NCBI RefSeq assembly: GCF_037023145.1 | Contig: NZ_CP146091.1 | Location: 3,658,001-3,722,000 of the forward strand | DNA length: 64,000 nucleotides | Reading direction: 5' to 3' | From: Ralstonia sp. RRA | GTDB lineage: Bacteria; Pseudomonadota; Gammaproteobacteria; Burkholderiales; Burkholderiaceae | In this document: piece by piece, positions 27,686-39,256 of the stretch | How the letters are laid out: each line of letters begins with the position of its first letter | How positions within the stretch are numbered: the stretch's first letter is position 1 | Translations under genes and position numbers: made by a program | The notes under the pieces: model-generated | Told to the model about the DNA's origin: nothing | Databases searched by the model: none | What the model saw: only the letters and a program-made list of their open reading frames with translations

Positions 27686-28735
27686 TTAGCGTTTGGCCGC
27701 TGGATCAGCAGTGTCCAGCGGATTGCCGTCGGCGTCGGTCGGGCGCGGCGGCGGGGTGTTGTCTTCGGCAGCGGGAGCCGGTGCCGGCACGTTGGCCTCG
27801 GCGGCAGCACGCGCGGCGCGGTCCTTCTCTTCGCGGGCTTCGCGGGCGGCGTTCTTGCCCTTGGCCACCGGTGCGGGTGCCACATCCATCGGCGGCGGGA
27901 AGCCCGACTCGTACTTCACGATCAACAGATGCCGGTTGCTGCGGATGCCAGCCACCGGCTCGCAGATCACACGTGAGAACGCGGTGTCGGCCTTACGCTC
28001 GATCTGTGCAATGCGCGCCACCGGCAGGCCCGCCGGATACACGCCGTCCAGCCCCGAGGTCACCAGCAGGTCGCCCTGCTGCAGATCGGCCGAGGCGGCC
28101 ATGAAGCGCAGGTCCAGCGCGCCCGGGCGGGCACCACCAAACGCCACGCTGCGCAGGCCGTTGCGCACGACTTCCACGGGGATCGCCTGATCCTTGTCGG
28201 TCAGCAGCGTGACCTGCGATTCGAACAGCGACACGCGCGTCACCTGGCCGACCACGCCACGATCATCGATGACCGGGTAGCCGGCGCGCACGCCGTCCTT
28301 CGAGCCGCGATCAATGACGATGCGCTGGGTGTACGGATCACGCGCTTCGTAGAGAACTTCCGCTCCAATGGTGGGGATGGCGGCGTGCTGCTTCAGGTTG
28401 AGCAGCGTGCGCAGATTGCGGTTCTCGGCTTCAAGCTGCGAGGCGCGCAGCGATTGCTGGGCCTGGGCGACGGCCGATTCGCGCAGGTTGCGGTTATCGG
28501 CGGCGAGCGTGGTGGACGACTGTGTGTAATCCAGCGCAGCACGCACTGTGTCGCGCGGAATCAGCACCAGGCGCTCGACGGGGTACAGCACGACCGACAC
28601 GACCTGCCGGACCACGCCCAGCACCGACATGCGGGCATCGATCACCAGCAGCGCGAGCGCGAGCGCAAGCAGGGCGACCAGCCGCGCGGTGGCGGACGGG
28701 CCCTGCTTGAAGAGGGGCGGCGGGGAGTAATCCAT
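27686..28735 (-). CDS. mreC: Rod-shape determining protein MreC
   Basis: A 349-residue protein. It has a short cytoplasmic start, one membrane helix (about 18-36), a coiled coil rich in Leu/Ala/Gln/Asn (about 65-110), then the periplasmic beta-barrel pair with VGQVTRVSLFESQVTLLTD and LVTSGLDGVYPAGLPVA. A Pro/Ala-rich tail ends the protein. It scaffolds RodA and PBP2. It is 221 bases downstream of mreB. Confidence 0.94.
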   Translation of the reverse strand: MDYSPPPLFKQGPSATARLVALLALALALLVIDARMSVLGVVRQVVSVVLYPVERLVLIPRDTVRAALDYTQSSTTLAADNRNLRESAVAQAQQSLRASQLEAENRNLRTLLNLKQHAAIPTIGAEVLYEARDPYTQRIVIDRGSKDGVRAGYPVIDDRGVVGQVTRVSLFESQVTLLTDKDQAIPVEVVRNGLRSVAFGGARPGALDLRFMAASADLQQGDLLVTSGLDGVYPAGLPVARIAQIERKADTAFSRVICEPVAGIRSNRHLLIVKYESGFPPPMDVAPAPVAKGKNAAREAREEKDRAARAAAEANVPAPAPAAEDNTPPPRPTDADGNPLDTADPAAKR

Positions 28736-28758
28736 GACCCGGACGCTTCAGATGCACA

Positions 28759-28795
28759 CGGCAGGCGCCGGACGGTCAACGTCAGCGGCCTGCCG
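28759..28795 (-). repeat. Nested hairpin between mreB and mreC
   Basis: CGGCAGGC (28759-28766) pairs with GCCTGCCG (28788-28795). Inside it, GACG (28771-28774) can pair with CGTC (28780-28783). No T tract follows, so it is more likely an RNA-stability or partial-attenuation element than a terminator. It lies in the 221-base gap that separates mreB from mreCD. Confidence 0.4.
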
Positions 28796-28956
28796 GTAAC
28801 GGATTAGGTGTGGCGTCGGTGCGGTGCCTGGGCCCGGGGTGGGCGGAGCACGGCGCACCGGCGCGGAACGCATCTCAGTGGCCCGCCACGGCCGCTGGTG
28901 CGGCCAGGAAGACAGGCGTGGCGAAATGCGCCAGATGCGAGCGGTGCATGATCCCG

Positions 28957-30517
<1,561 letters not shown>

Positions 30518-30817
30518 ATGGCACTCGAACTCTCCGACGTCAAACGCATCGCCAACCTCGCCCGCATTGAAGTCTCCGATGGCGAGGCGGCGCAGACCCT
30601 GACCCAGCTCAACCAGTTCTTCACCCTGGTCGAGCAGATGCAGGCCGTGGATACCACCGGCATCGAGCCGATGGCCCACCCGATCGAGCTGATCCAGGCC
30701 CCGGCCCAGCGCCTGCGCGACGACGCCGTCACCGAGGCCGACCGCCGCGCCGACTACCAGCAGTGCGCCCCGGCCACCGAGGCCGGCCTGTACCTCGTGC
30801 CCAAGGTGATCGAGTAA
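30518..30817 (+). CDS. gatC: Glutamyl/aspartyl-tRNA amidotransferase subunit C
   Basis: A 99-residue subunit that stabilises GatA in the GatCAB complex converting Glu-tRNA(Gln) and Asp-tRNA(Asn) to the amides. The N-terminal pattern [17 protein letters not shown] and the C-terminal [12 protein letters not shown] are typical. It is the first gene of the plus-strand gat group. Confidence 0.94.
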   Translation: MALELSDVKRIANLARIEVSDGEAAQTLTQLNQFFTLVEQMQAVDTTGIEPMAHPIELIQAPAQRLRDDAVTEADRRADYQQCAPATEAGLYLVPKVIE

Positions 30818-30896
30818 ACGGCGCCACGGCGCTGCGCTTGACCCCTCTCCATTCGACGACGCCGGCCGCAGCCGGCAGCCCATCCGAACGTATTCG

Positions 30897-32384
30897 ATGA
30901 CCGCATCCACGATCAAAGCCCTGTCTGCCCAACTCGCCGCCAAGGAGGTTTCGGCGGTGGAACTGGCGCGCCATTACCTCGCGCGCATTGATGCCGGGGC
31001 GCACCTCAACGCCTTCATCCATGTCGATGCCGAGGCTACGCTCGCGCAGGCGCAGGCTGCCGACGCGCGCATCGCGGCCGGCAATGCGGCACCGCTGACC
31101 GGCGTGCCGATCGCGCACAAGGACGTGTTCGTCACGCGCGGCTGGCGCGCCACGGCCGGCTCCAAGATGCTGGGCGACTACGTCAGCCCGTTCGACGCCA
31201 CCGTGGTGGAGCGCCTGAGCGCCGCCGGCATGGTGACGCTGGGCAAGACCAACATGGACGAGTTTGCGATGGGCTCGTCCAACGAAAACTCGGCTTTTGG
31301 CCCGGTCAAGAACCCGTGGAACGTCGAGCACGTGCCGGGCGGCTCGTCGGGGGGCTCGGCGGCTGCCGTGGCGGCCGATCTGGCGCCGGCGGCAACCGGT
31401 ACCGACACCGGCGGCTCGATCCGCCAGCCGGCATCGTTCTCGGGCATCACCGGCATCAAGCCGACGTATGGGCGCGTGTCGCGCTACGGGATGATCGCCT
31501 TCGCCTCGTCGCTGGACCAGGGTGGCCCGATGGCGCGTACGGCCGAAGATTGCGCGCTGCTGTTGTCCGCCATGGCAGGTTTTGACCCGCGTGACTCCAC
31601 CAGCCTGGAACCCGGCCGTGGTGGTGATGTGGAAGACTTCACCCGCCTGCTCGGCCAGCCGCTGCAAGGTGCGGACGCCGCCCGCCCGCTGGCCGGCCTG
31701 CGCATCGGCCTGCCCAAGGAATATTTTGGCGAAGGCCTGGCCGACGACGTGCGCACCACCGTGCGCGCCTCGCTGGCGGAGCTGGAAAAGCTCGGCGCCA
31801 CGCTGGTCGACATCAGCCTGCCCAAGACCGAGCTGTCGATCCCGACGTACTACGTGATCGCCCCGGCCGAGGCCTCGTCCAACCTGTCGCGCTTTGATGG
31901 CGTGCGCTACGGCCACCGTGCGGCCGAGTACCGCGATCTGGCCGACATGTACCGCAAATCCCGCGCCGAAGGCTTCGGTTGGGAGGTCAAGCGCCGCATC
32001 CTGGTCGGTGCCTATGTGCTGTCGCACGGCTACTACGACGCGTACTACCTGCAGGCGCAGAAGATCCGCCGCATCATCGCGCAGGATTTCCAGAACGCGT
32101 TTGGTCAATGCGACGTGATCATGGGCCCCGTGGCGCCGACCGTTGCGTGGAAATTGGGTGAGAAGAGCGACGATCCGGTGCAGATGTATCTCGAGGACAT
32201 CTTCACGCTGTCGACCAGCCTGGCAGGTCTGCCGGGCATGAGCGTGCCCGCCGGTTTTGGCGCAAACGGTCTCCCGGTTGGCTTGCAGATCATTGGCAAC
32301 TATTTTGAAGAGGCACGCATGCTGCAAATCGCGCATGCGTTCCAGCAGGCGACCGACTGGCACGCACGCCAACCGGCAGCCTGA
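30897..32384 (+). CDS. gatA: Glutamyl/aspartyl-tRNA amidotransferase subunit A
   Basis: A 495-residue amidase-signature enzyme that releases ammonia from glutamine for transamidation. The Lys-Ser-Ser triad is visible: Lys in [11 protein letters not shown], the Ser pair region [12 protein letters not shown], and [14 protein letters not shown] with the nucleophile. It follows gatC by 79 bases. Confidence 0.95.
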   Translation: MTASTIKALSAQLAAKEVSAVELARHYLARIDAGAHLNAFIHVDAEATLAQAQAADARIAAGNAAPLTGVPIAHKDVFVTRGWRATAGSKMLGDYVSPFDATVVERLSAAGMVTLGKTNMDEFAMGSSNENSAFGPVKNPWNVEHVPGGSSGGSAAAVAADLAPAATGTDTGGSIRQPASFSGITGIKPTYGRVSRYGMIAFASSLDQGGPMARTAEDCALLLSAMAGFDPRDSTSLEPGRGGDVEDFTRLLGQPLQGADAARPLAGLRIGLPKEYFGEGLADDVRTTVRASLAELEKLGATLVDISLPKTELSIPTYYVIAPAEASSNLSRFDGVRYGHRAAEYRDLADMYRKSRAEGFGWEVKRRILVGAYVLSHGYYDAYYLQAQKIRRIIAQDFQNAFGQCDVIMGPVAPTVAWKLGEKSDDPVQMYLEDIFTLSTSLAGLPGMSVPAGFGANGLPVGLQIIGNYFEEARMLQIAHAFQQATDWHARQPAA

Positions 32385-32541
32385 CGGCATTCACAAGCGC
32401 TCGGACCACCGCTGCACCGCAGGGGGCCGCATGAACAGTAAGCAGGGGCCTCGCGCAGCGGGGAGACGCACGTCCGTGAATGCAGGCTGTCGCCGACACC
32501 ACGAAGGCAAAATGAACGCAATCCGCTCGGAGGCGATCGCA

Positions 32542-33033
32542 ATGAACCCCCGCATCCGCAACGCATTCGGGCTGGCGCTTGTCGCCGTCCTGCTGGCGGC
32601 CTGCGTGCCGATTCCGTTGCCATCGCTGCCGGGCATTCCAGGTTTTGGTCGCCCGTCTGGGCCGCCGCCGATTGCCGATCGCACCATCAGTGTCAACGGC
32701 TACTGCAGCCAGACCGAGGAAGACGGCTTCCGCGAGCAGGCAACGCTCACGGTGGCCGACAACAACGTCAGTACGTTGCAGTGGCAGTTGTGGGTCGGCC
32801 GTCGCGGTTCGTGCCAGTTTGATCTGTCGACGTTCCAGCAGACCAAGCGCCGTCCGAGCATCGAGCTGCGCGAGCGCAATGGCAGTTGCACGCTGATGGT
32901 CTGGCAGGACCCGCGCCGCGTGACGCTGGCCCACGCCAATTGCGAAGCGCATTGCACGCCTGGCATCTACGAAGAAGCCTGGCCGGTGATGTTCGATCCG
33001 CAAACGGGCCAGTGCGCCCGCAACGCCCGGTAA
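32542..33033 (+). CDS. Small lipoprotein of unknown function
   Basis: A 163-residue protein with a lipoprotein signal (VAVLLAAC lipobox, Cys near residue 21). A Pro-rich stretch follows, then a ~110-residue domain with six further cysteines (GYCSQ, GSCQF, GSCTL, NCEAHCTP, QCARN), suggesting disulfides in the periplasm. The ATG at 32542 has GGAGG 8 bases upstream and is preferred over the ATG at 32512. I do not recognise the family. It lies between gatA and gatB and its stop overlaps the next start. Confidence 0.8.
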   Translation: MNPRIRNAFGLALVAVLLAACVPIPLPSLPGIPGFGRPSGPPPIADRTISVNGYCSQTEEDGFREQATLTVADNNVSTLQWQLWVGRRGSCQFDLSTFQQTKRRPSIELRERNGSCTLMVWQDPRRVTLAHANCEAHCTPGIYEEAWPVMFDPQTGQCARNAR

Positions 33034-34022
33034 TGCGCCCGGTGATGCGCGCATCGCTTCGGGTGGGGGCCGTGTTGGCGGGCGCCCTGCTGGCGCTGCA
33101 CGCGTTCGCCCAGCCGACGCCCGACGCCGAAGGCGCTCTGCCGGACATGCCGGCCGCGCGCGCACCGTCGGCCGCGGAACTGGGTGTGCAGACGGTGGAA
33201 ATTCCGCGCGCGGTCATGAAAGACGCCGAAGATGCGCCGCAGACGCTGACCGCTTACTGGGTCAAGCCCGGGATCACGCCTGCAGGCAAGGCGCCGTCGG
33301 CCGGCTTGCCGGTGGTGATCGCGCTGCACGGCTGCAGCGGTTTGTACACGCAGGCCGGTACGGATGCGAAGGCGTTGGGTACGCGTTATCGCGGCTATGC
33401 GCAGTGGCTGGGCGCGCGTGGCTATGCGGTGGTGCTGCCCGACAGTTTTGGGCCGCGCGGCAAACCGCACGGCATCTGCACCGAGCGGTTTGCGGCACGC
33501 GATATCAACGGTGCCGTGCGCCGCGCAGACATTCTGGCGACGATGCGCTGGCTGGCTGCGCAGCCGGGCGTGGATGCGCGCCGCATCGTGCTGCTGGGCT
33601 GGTCCAACGGTGCGCAGGCCGTGCTGGAAACCGTGGACGCGAGCCTCGCCTGGCCCGCCGACACGCCGGCAGTGGAGCGCGCCGTGGCGTTTTACCCGGG
33701 CTGTGCCGCTGCACTGCAGCGTGCGAAGTATCAGTTGAACGCGCCGTTGCTACTGCTGGCGGGTGGCAATGACGATTGGACACCCGCCGACCGATGCCAG
33801 TCCTTGCAGACCGCGGTGCTGGCCCGCCAGCCGCAGGCGCGCTTCGAGCTGGAGACGTTTGGCGGGGCCTATCATGGCTTTGATGGCACGGCACCGGTCA
33901 CGGAGCGCAGCGGCATCCCGAATGGGAGGCGTCACGGTACGGTCACCGTGGGTGGCGATCCGGCGGCACGCGAGGCCGCCTTCGCGAAGCTCGCCGCCTG
34001 GCTGGATGCGCCGCACCCCTGA
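33033..34022 (+). CDS. Exported dienelactone-hydrolase-like alpha/beta hydrolase
   Basis: A 329-residue protein with a signal peptide (VLAGALLALHAFAQ). The alpha/beta hydrolase core shows the oxyanion region VVIALHGCSG, nucleophile motif GWSNGAQ, acid in GGNDDWTPAD and His in GAYHGFDG. True dienelactone hydrolases use Cys; here it is Ser. The ATG shares one base with the stop of the lipoprotein gene; a second in-frame ATG at 33045 is possible. Substrate unknown, probably periplasmic. Confidence 0.85.
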   Translation: MRPVMRASLRVGAVLAGALLALHAFAQPTPDAEGALPDMPAARAPSAAELGVQTVEIPRAVMKDAEDAPQTLTAYWVKPGITPAGKAPSAGLPVVIALHGCSGLYTQAGTDAKALGTRYRGYAQWLGARGYAVVLPDSFGPRGKPHGICTERFAARDINGAVRRADILATMRWLAAQPGVDARRIVLLGWSNGAQAVLETVDASLAWPADTPAVERAVAFYPGCAAALQRAKYQLNAPLLLLAGGNDDWTPADRCQSLQTAVLARQPQARFELETFGGAYHGFDGTAPVTERSGIPNGRRHGTVTVGGDPAAREAAFAKLAAWLDAPHP

Positions 34023-34091
34023 TCGCACCGAGCAGAAATACAAGCAACACCTAGACATTCACACCACAACAATCGACAGGACACACGCAAC

Positions 34092-35558
34092 ATGCAATGG
34101 GAAGTGGTGATCGGCCTCGAGACGCACACGCAACTCTCGACGGTCTCGAAGATTTTCTCCGGCGCCTCCACCGCATTCGGTGCTGAGCCCAACACGCAGG
34201 CCGCGCCGGTGGATCTGGCACTGCCGGGCGTGCTGCCCGTGCTGAACAAGGGCGCCGTTGAGCGCGCCATTACGTTCGGCCTGGCTATCGGCGCCAAGAT
34301 CGCGCCGAAGAGCATCTTTGCGCGCAAGAATTACTTCTACCCCGATCTGCCCAAGGGCTACCAGATCAGCCAGTACGAGATCCCGGTGGTGCAGGGCGGC
34401 ACGCTGACCATCCAGGTGGAAGGCAAGAGCGGCCAGCCCGGGTATGAGAAGACCGTGCAACTGACGCGTGCCCACCTGGAAGAGGACGCCGGCAAATCGC
34501 TGCACGAAGACTTCGCCGGCATGACCGGCATCGACCTGAACCGCGCCGGCACGCCGCTCTTGGAAATCGTCACCGAGCCCGACATGCGCAGCGCTGCGGA
34601 AGCCGTGGCCTACGCCAAGGCGCTGCACGCGCTGGTGATGTGGCTGGGCATCTGCGACGGCAACATGCAGGAAGGCAGCTTCCGCTGCGACGCCAACGTT
34701 TCGGTGCGCCGGGGCCCGGATGCGCCGTTCGGCACGCGCTGCGAGATCAAGAACCTGAACTCGTTCCGCTTCCTGGAAGAGGCGATCAACTACGAAGTGC
34801 GCCGCCAGATCGAGCTGATTGAAGACGGCGGCACCGTGGTGCAGGAAACCCGTCTGTACGACCCGGACCGCAAGGAAACGCGCTCCATGCGCAGCAAGGA
34901 AGACGCGCAGGATTACCGCTACTTCCCCGATCCCGATCTTCTGCCGCTGGTGATCGGCGACGACTGGATCGACCGTGTGCGCGCCACGCTGCCCGAACTG
35001 CCCGCCGCGATGGCTGCGCGCTTCGAGTCGGCCTATGGCCTGCCGAAGTACGACGCGAGCATCCTGACCGCCACCAAGGCGACCGCTGCGTACTTCGAAG
35101 CCGTGGTGGCCGACGCGGGTGCTGCCAACGCCAAGGCGGCCGCCAACTGGATCATGGGCGAGCTGGCCTCGAACCTGAACCGCGCGGATCTGGAAATCGA
35201 TGCTGCACCGGTCAAGCCTGCGCAACTGGCCAAGCTGCTCGCGCGCATTGCCGACGGCACGATCTCGAACAACACCGCCAAGAAGGACGTGTTCCCCGCC
35301 ATGTGGGCTGGCGAGCACGGAGGGGACGCCGACGCGATCATCGAAGCGAAGGACCTCAAGCAGACGTCCGACTCTGGTGAGCTCGAGAAGATCATCGACG
35401 ACGTGCTTGCCGCCAACGCCAAGTCGGTCGAGGAATTCCGCGCGGGCAAGGAAAAGGCGTTCAACGCGCTGGTCGGCCAGGCCATGAAGGCCACGCGCGG
35501 CAAGGCCAACCCCGCACAAGTCAACGATTTGCTGAAGAAGAAACTGGGCGCAGCCTGA
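34092..35558 (+). CDS. gatB: Glutamyl/aspartyl-tRNA amidotransferase subunit B
   Basis: A 488-residue subunit that binds the misacylated tRNA and phosphorylates its side chain. Conserved patterns include [15 protein letters not shown] at the start, [28 protein letters not shown] and the C-terminal YqeY-like helical domain. Its stop overlaps the ATG of the following gene (TGATG). Confidence 0.96.
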   Translation: MQWEVVIGLETHTQLSTVSKIFSGASTAFGAEPNTQAAPVDLALPGVLPVLNKGAVERAITFGLAIGAKIAPKSIFARKNYFYPDLPKGYQISQYEIPVVQGGTLTIQVEGKSGQPGYEKTVQLTRAHLEEDAGKSLHEDFAGMTGIDLNRAGTPLLEIVTEPDMRSAAEAVAYAKALHALVMWLGICDGNMQEGSFRCDANVSVRRGPDAPFGTRCEIKNLNSFRFLEEAINYEVRRQIELIEDGGTVVQETRLYDPDRKETRSMRSKEDAQDYRYFPDPDLLPLVIGDDWIDRVRATLPELPAAMAARFESAYGLPKYDASILTATKATAAYFEAVVADAGAANAKAAANWIMGELASNLNRADLEIDAAPVKPAQLAKLLARIADGTISNNTAKKDVFPAMWAGEHGGDADAIIEAKDLKQTSDSGELEKIIDDVLAANAKSVEEFRAGKEKAFNALVGQAMKATRGKANPAQVNDLLKKKLGAA

Positions 35559-36250
35559 TGAGCACCTCCACGATGAACGCACAAGACGTCGCCAACTACC
35601 TGCAAGCGCATCCGGCCTTCTTTGAAGAGCATGCCGAGCTGCTGGCCGCCATCCAGCTCACCAGCCCGCACAGCCACCGCGCCGTGTCGCTGCAAGAGCG
35701 CCAGATGGAAATCCTGCGCGACAAGAACAAACACCTCGAACTCAAGCTGTCGGACCTGATGCGCCACGGCAACGAGAACGACCGCACGCAGCAGCGCGTG
35801 CACGCGTGGACGACGCGCCTGCTGGGCGAGGCCGACACGCACGCGCTGCCGTACGCCGTGCAGGATGGCCTGCGCGAGATTTTCGAAGTGCCGGCCGTGG
35901 CACTGCGCGTCTGGCAGGTGGGCGAAGAGTTCGCGCATCTGGAAGTCGCGCAAGGCGTGAGCGAGGAAGTGCGCCTATTCGCGGCTGGCTTGCGCGCGCC
36001 GTACTGTGGCGCCAATGCGGGCTTCGAAGCCGCCGGCTGGCTGGAGACCGCTGAGACGATCGAGTCGGTCGCCATCGTTACGCTGCGCGTGCCTGTACGT
36101 GGCGATGCCGATCAGGCGGCAGCACCCGCCTTCGGCCTGCTGGTGCTGGGCTCGCCCGATGCGCGTCGCTTCCACGACGGCATGGGCACGACGTATCTCG
36201 CGCAGATCGGCGAACTCGCCGCTGCCACGCTCAACCGCCTGCGCGACTGA
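35558..36250 (+). CDS. DUF484 family protein
   Basis: A 230-residue cytoplasmic protein. The N-terminus NYLQAHPAFFEEHAELLAAIQ and SLQERQMEILRDKNKHLELKL match the DUF484 pattern, and a GAF-like domain follows. Such genes are commonly placed just before xerC, as here (11 bases). The function of the family is unknown; a helper of chromosome processing is only suggested by context. Confidence 0.88.
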   Translation: MSTSTMNAQDVANYLQAHPAFFEEHAELLAAIQLTSPHSHRAVSLQERQMEILRDKNKHLELKLSDLMRHGNENDRTQQRVHAWTTRLLGEADTHALPYAVQDGLREIFEVPAVALRVWQVGEEFAHLEVAQGVSEEVRLFAAGLRAPYCGANAGFEAAGWLETAETIESVAIVTLRVPVRGDADQAAAPAFGLLVLGSPDARRFHDGMGTTYLAQIGELAAATLNRLRD

Positions 36251-36261
36251 GCGCACGCCAC

Positions 36262-37260
36262 ATGCCGCAATCTGCTACCAACGATGACCGCGCCGCACCC
36301 GCGCCGCCGCATCCGCAGATTGCGGCCTACCTCGATGCGTTGAAGTTCGAGCGGCAACTCTCGCCGCACACGCTGGCAAGCTACGGCCATGAGTTGGCCG
36401 TACTGCAGCGATTGGGCGCGCAGCTCGCGGCCGGTATCGATCTCACGCAACTCCAGACGCGCCACATCCGCCGCATGATGGCGCAACTGCACGGCAGTGG
36501 TCTGTCGGGCCGCAGCATTGCGCGGGCGTTGTCGGCGTGGCGTGGCTGGTACAAGTGGATGGCGCTGCGTGATGCGGCTGTCACCGCCAATCCGGTCGAC
36601 GGCGTGCGTGCACCCAAGAGCCCGAAGCGGTTGCCGAAAGCCCTGTCCGTCGAACAAGCCGTCGCGCTGATGGAGCAATTGCCTGGCGACGATGCCGAGA
36701 CGATCCGCGACCGCGCCGTCAACGAGCTGTTTTATTCGTGTGGATTGCGTCTCTCGGAACTGGTCAGCCTGGACTTGCGCCACGTGAAGGTCGGCGAGTA
36801 TGAGTCCGCCAGTTGGTTGGACCTCGACGCACGCGAGGTGATGGTGCTTGGCAAGGGCAGCAAGCGGCGCACTGTGCCTGTCGGCTCCAAGGCTGCCGAA
36901 GCGCTGGCCGCGTGGCTGGCGGTGCGCGAGCAACTGGCCAGGCCCGCGCAGCTTGATACGGCGCCGGAGGATGCGCACGCGCTGTTCCTGTCGCCGCGCG
37001 GCAAGCGCCTTGCACAGCGGCAGATTCAACTGCGCATGAAGCGCAACGCCATCGAGGCAGGTGTTCCGGCCGATGTGCACCCACACGTGCTGCGGCACTC
37101 GTTTGCCACGCATATGCTGCAATCGTCCGGTGACTTGCGCGCCGTGCAGGAACTGCTCGGGCACGCCAGCATCGCCAGCACGCAGGTTTATACTTCGCTC
37201 GATTTTCAGCACCTGGCCAAGATCTACGATCAGGCGCATCCCCGCGCGAAGAAGAAGTAA
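36262..37260 (+). CDS. xerC: Tyrosine recombinase XerC
   Basis: A 332-residue recombinase that resolves chromosome dimers at dif. SAM-like N-terminal domain, then catalytic residues Arg (SCGLRLSELVSL), Lys (LGKGSKRRTVPV), His-x-x-Arg (HVLRHSFATHM), His (LLGHASIASTQ) and Tyr (VYTSLDFQHL). Length is slightly above the usual ~300 owing to an internal insert near 175-190. Confidence 0.94.
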   Translation: MPQSATNDDRAAPAPPHPQIAAYLDALKFERQLSPHTLASYGHELAVLQRLGAQLAAGIDLTQLQTRHIRRMMAQLHGSGLSGRSIARALSAWRGWYKWMALRDAAVTANPVDGVRAPKSPKRLPKALSVEQAVALMEQLPGDDAETIRDRAVNELFYSCGLRLSELVSLDLRHVKVGEYESASWLDLDAREVMVLGKGSKRRTVPVGSKAAEALAAWLAVREQLARPAQLDTAPEDAHALFLSPRGKRLAQRQIQLRMKRNAIEAGVPADVHPHVLRHSFATHMLQSSGDLRAVQELLGHASIASTQVYTSLDFQHLAKIYDQAHPRAKKK

Positions 37261-37307
37261 CGCGCTGCTCCGATTTCTGTATCGGGGCGCATTCATCTCC
37301 CAGTCGT

Positions 37308-38504
37308 ATGCAAACCCTGATTCTCAAGCCCGGTAAGGAGCGCTCGCTGCTGCGCCGGCACCCGTGGATTTTCGCCAACGCCATCGACCGCATGGAAGGG
37401 CGCCCGCCGGCCTCCGGCGCCACCGTGGTTGTGCGTGCCGCCAACGGTCAGTTCCTGGCGCGCGCTGCGTTCAGCCCGGTCTCGCAGATCCGCGCCCGTG
37501 TGTGGTCGTTCGATGAAGCCGAGCCCATCGATCACGCGTTCTTCAAGCGCCGCATTGCTACCGCTGTGGCTTACCGCCGCACCTGGGTGCACGACACCGA
37601 TGCCGTGCGCCTCATCATGGGCGAAGCGGATGGCTTGCCCGGCCTGATCGTCGACCAGTACGGCACCGGAGAAACGGGGCAACTCGTCTGCCAGTTCAGC
37701 GCTGCGGGTGTGGAGCATTGGAAGGACGCGATCGTCGCCGCGCTCATCAAGGAGACCGGCTGCCCGAACGTGTACGAACGCTCCGACGTGAGCGTGCGCG
37801 AGCGCGAAGGCCTGGAGCAGATGACCGGCGTGCTGGCCGGCGCGGAGCCGCCCGCAGACCTGTCGGCCACCGAGCACGGCGTGCGCTATTACGTGGATGT
37901 GCGCGAAGGTCACAAGACGGGCTTCTACGTTGATCAGCGCGACAACCGTGCACTCGTCGGCGCGCTGGCGAAAGACCGCGACGTGCTCAACTGCTTCTGC
38001 TACACCGGCGGCTTTTCGCTGGCGGCGCTCAAGGGTGGCGCGAAGTCCGTCGTGTCGATCGACTCGTCGGGCGAAGCACTGGCGGTGGCCGAGCGCAATG
38101 TCACCCTCAACGGCTTCGATCCGGCGCGCGCGGAGTGGCTGGATGCGGATGTCTTCAAGTCGCTGCGCAACTTCCGCGCAGAGGGGCGCCAGTTCGACCT
38201 GATCGTGCTGGACCCGCCCAAGTTTGCGGCGTCGGCCCAGCAGGTCGATCGTGCGGCGCGGGCGTACAAGGAGATCAACCTAGTCGGCATGCAACTGCTG
38301 CGACCGGGCGGTCTGCTGTTCACGTATTCGTGCTCGGGCGCGATCGATGCGGAGTTGTTCCAGAAGATCGTGGCCGGTGCGGCGGCCGATGCCAAGGTGA
38401 CGGCGCGCATTCAGCGCCGGCTGGCCGGTGGCGTGGACCACCCGCTGCTGACGAGCTTCCCGGAAGGCGAATACCTCAAGGGCCTGCTGCTGCAGATCGG
38501 CTAG
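37308..38504 (+). CDS. rlmI: 23S rRNA cytosine-C5 methyltransferase, RlmI-like
   Basis: A 398-residue enzyme with an N-terminal PUA-like domain (LILKPGKERSLLRRHPWIF) and a Rossmann methyltransferase domain. The latter has the SAM-binding stretch VLNCFCYTGGFSLAALKGGA, LDPPKFA and the Cys motif FTYSCSGAID. It probably methylates C1962 of 23S rRNA. It follows xerC by 47 bases. Confidence 0.88.
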   Translation: MQTLILKPGKERSLLRRHPWIFANAIDRMEGRPPASGATVVVRAANGQFLARAAFSPVSQIRARVWSFDEAEPIDHAFFKRRIATAVAYRRTWVHDTDAVRLIMGEADGLPGLIVDQYGTGETGQLVCQFSAAGVEHWKDAIVAALIKETGCPNVYERSDVSVREREGLEQMTGVLAGAEPPADLSATEHGVRYYVDVREGHKTGFYVDQRDNRALVGALAKDRDVLNCFCYTGGFSLAALKGGAKSVVSIDSSGEALAVAERNVTLNGFDPARAEWLDADVFKSLRNFRAEGRQFDLIVLDPPKFAASAQQVDRAARAYKEINLVGMQLLRPGGLLFTYSCSGAIDAELFQKIVAGAAADAKVTARIQRRLAGGVDHPLLTSFPEGEYLKGLLLQIG

Positions 38505-38511
38505 CAATTTG

Positions 38512-38550
38512 TCGCAATTTTTGGCTTGTCCTGGCAAGCCTCAATTGCGA
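38512..38550. repeat. Two-tier palindrome after rlmI
   Basis: TCGCAATT (38512-38519) pairs with AATTGCGA (38543-38550), enclosing GGCTTG (38523-38528) and CAAGCC (38535-38540). It starts 8 bases after the rlmI stop. A T tract lies inside the stem rather than behind it, so the terminator call is uncertain. Confidence 0.45.
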
Positions 38551-38583
38551 AGATGCGGACCCTTTGTTTTCCGCATCACGTCG

Positions 38584-39102
38584 ATGGCATCCAACGCGGC
38601 CCATCATGCGACAGGCTGGGCGGCGGGTGTCATTGCCGCCACCTTCGTCGCACAGGCTTCCCACACTTCCCTCGAACATCTCGGCCCGATCGTCGCGTTT
38701 TGCGCGGCGGTGGCCGGCAGCACGGCGCCTGACTGGATGGAGGTCGCGTGGTGGAGCCGCGCCCGCCGGCTCTGGATCACGCACCGCACCGCCACGCACT
38801 GGGGCATCGGCTGGGTTGCAGCGCTGGTTCTGTCTTACCAAGCGCTGAGCCATGATCACCTGTGGGCGCCGCTGGTGTTCGGCTTTGCCTGCGGCGGACT
38901 GATGCACTTGCTGGCCGATTGGCCCAATCCGCTGGGCGTGCCCTGGATCTGGGGGCGCCATTCCCTGAACCTGTGGAAGAGCGGGCGCTGCGACCTGATC
39001 GTGGTGATGCTGGCGTGGGCGGCGGCATGCTGGGTGGTGCGGCCGCTGTGGGAGACGACGGCATCGCGGGTGCTCGCCTGGTTTGCCCATCTGGTGCGCT
39101 GA
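38584..39102 (+). CDS. YdjM-like membrane protein (metal-dependent-hydrolase fold)
   Basis: A 172-residue inner-membrane protein with three or four helices and conserved His/Asp residues (AHHATGWAAG, STAPDWMEV, THRTATHWG, GLMHLLADW). This pattern matches the YdjM/DUF457 family, annotated as membrane-bound metal-dependent hydrolases without a proven reaction. The ATG at 38584 is the first in a good context. Confidence 0.78.
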   Translation: MASNAAHHATGWAAGVIAATFVAQASHTSLEHLGPIVAFCAAVAGSTAPDWMEVAWWSRARRLWITHRTATHWGIGWVAALVLSYQALSHDHLWAPLVFGFACGGLMHLLADWPNPLGVPWIWGRHSLNLWKSGRCDLIVVMLAWAAACWVVRPLWETTASRVLAWFAHLVR

Positions 39103-39174
39103 TGTGGCTCCGGCTGACCCGGCGCACACGTTGTGCCGGCAATGACTGATGGAACCCGGACGCACGAACGACTA

Positions 39175-39236
39175 AGTTGGAACCGCCGGACGACATCGTC
39201 CGAATCCAACTCCGTTTGCGCAACCCTTGCGCAAAC
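39175..39236. promoter_or_regulatory. Nested inverted repeat and tandem TTGCGCAA palindromes
   Basis: AGTTGGA (39175-39181) / TCCAACT (39205-39211) encloses CGGACGA (39187-39193) / TCGTCCG (39196-39202). Next to it, two copies of the palindrome TTGCGCAA (39216-39223 and 39227-39234) are separated by CCC and also form a 10-bp stem from 39214 to 39236. They end 20 bases before the oxidase start, so they are good candidates for operator sites or a regulatory hairpin. Confidence 0.5.
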
Positions 39237-39256
39237 GCCCTCACCGGGAGTCGTCG

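Noticed and set aside
25636..28104. 822-codon open frame antisense to mrdA, mreD and mreC
   Set aside because: It covers three well-supported genes, and its product is a composition typical of a shadow frame (Arg, His, Val).
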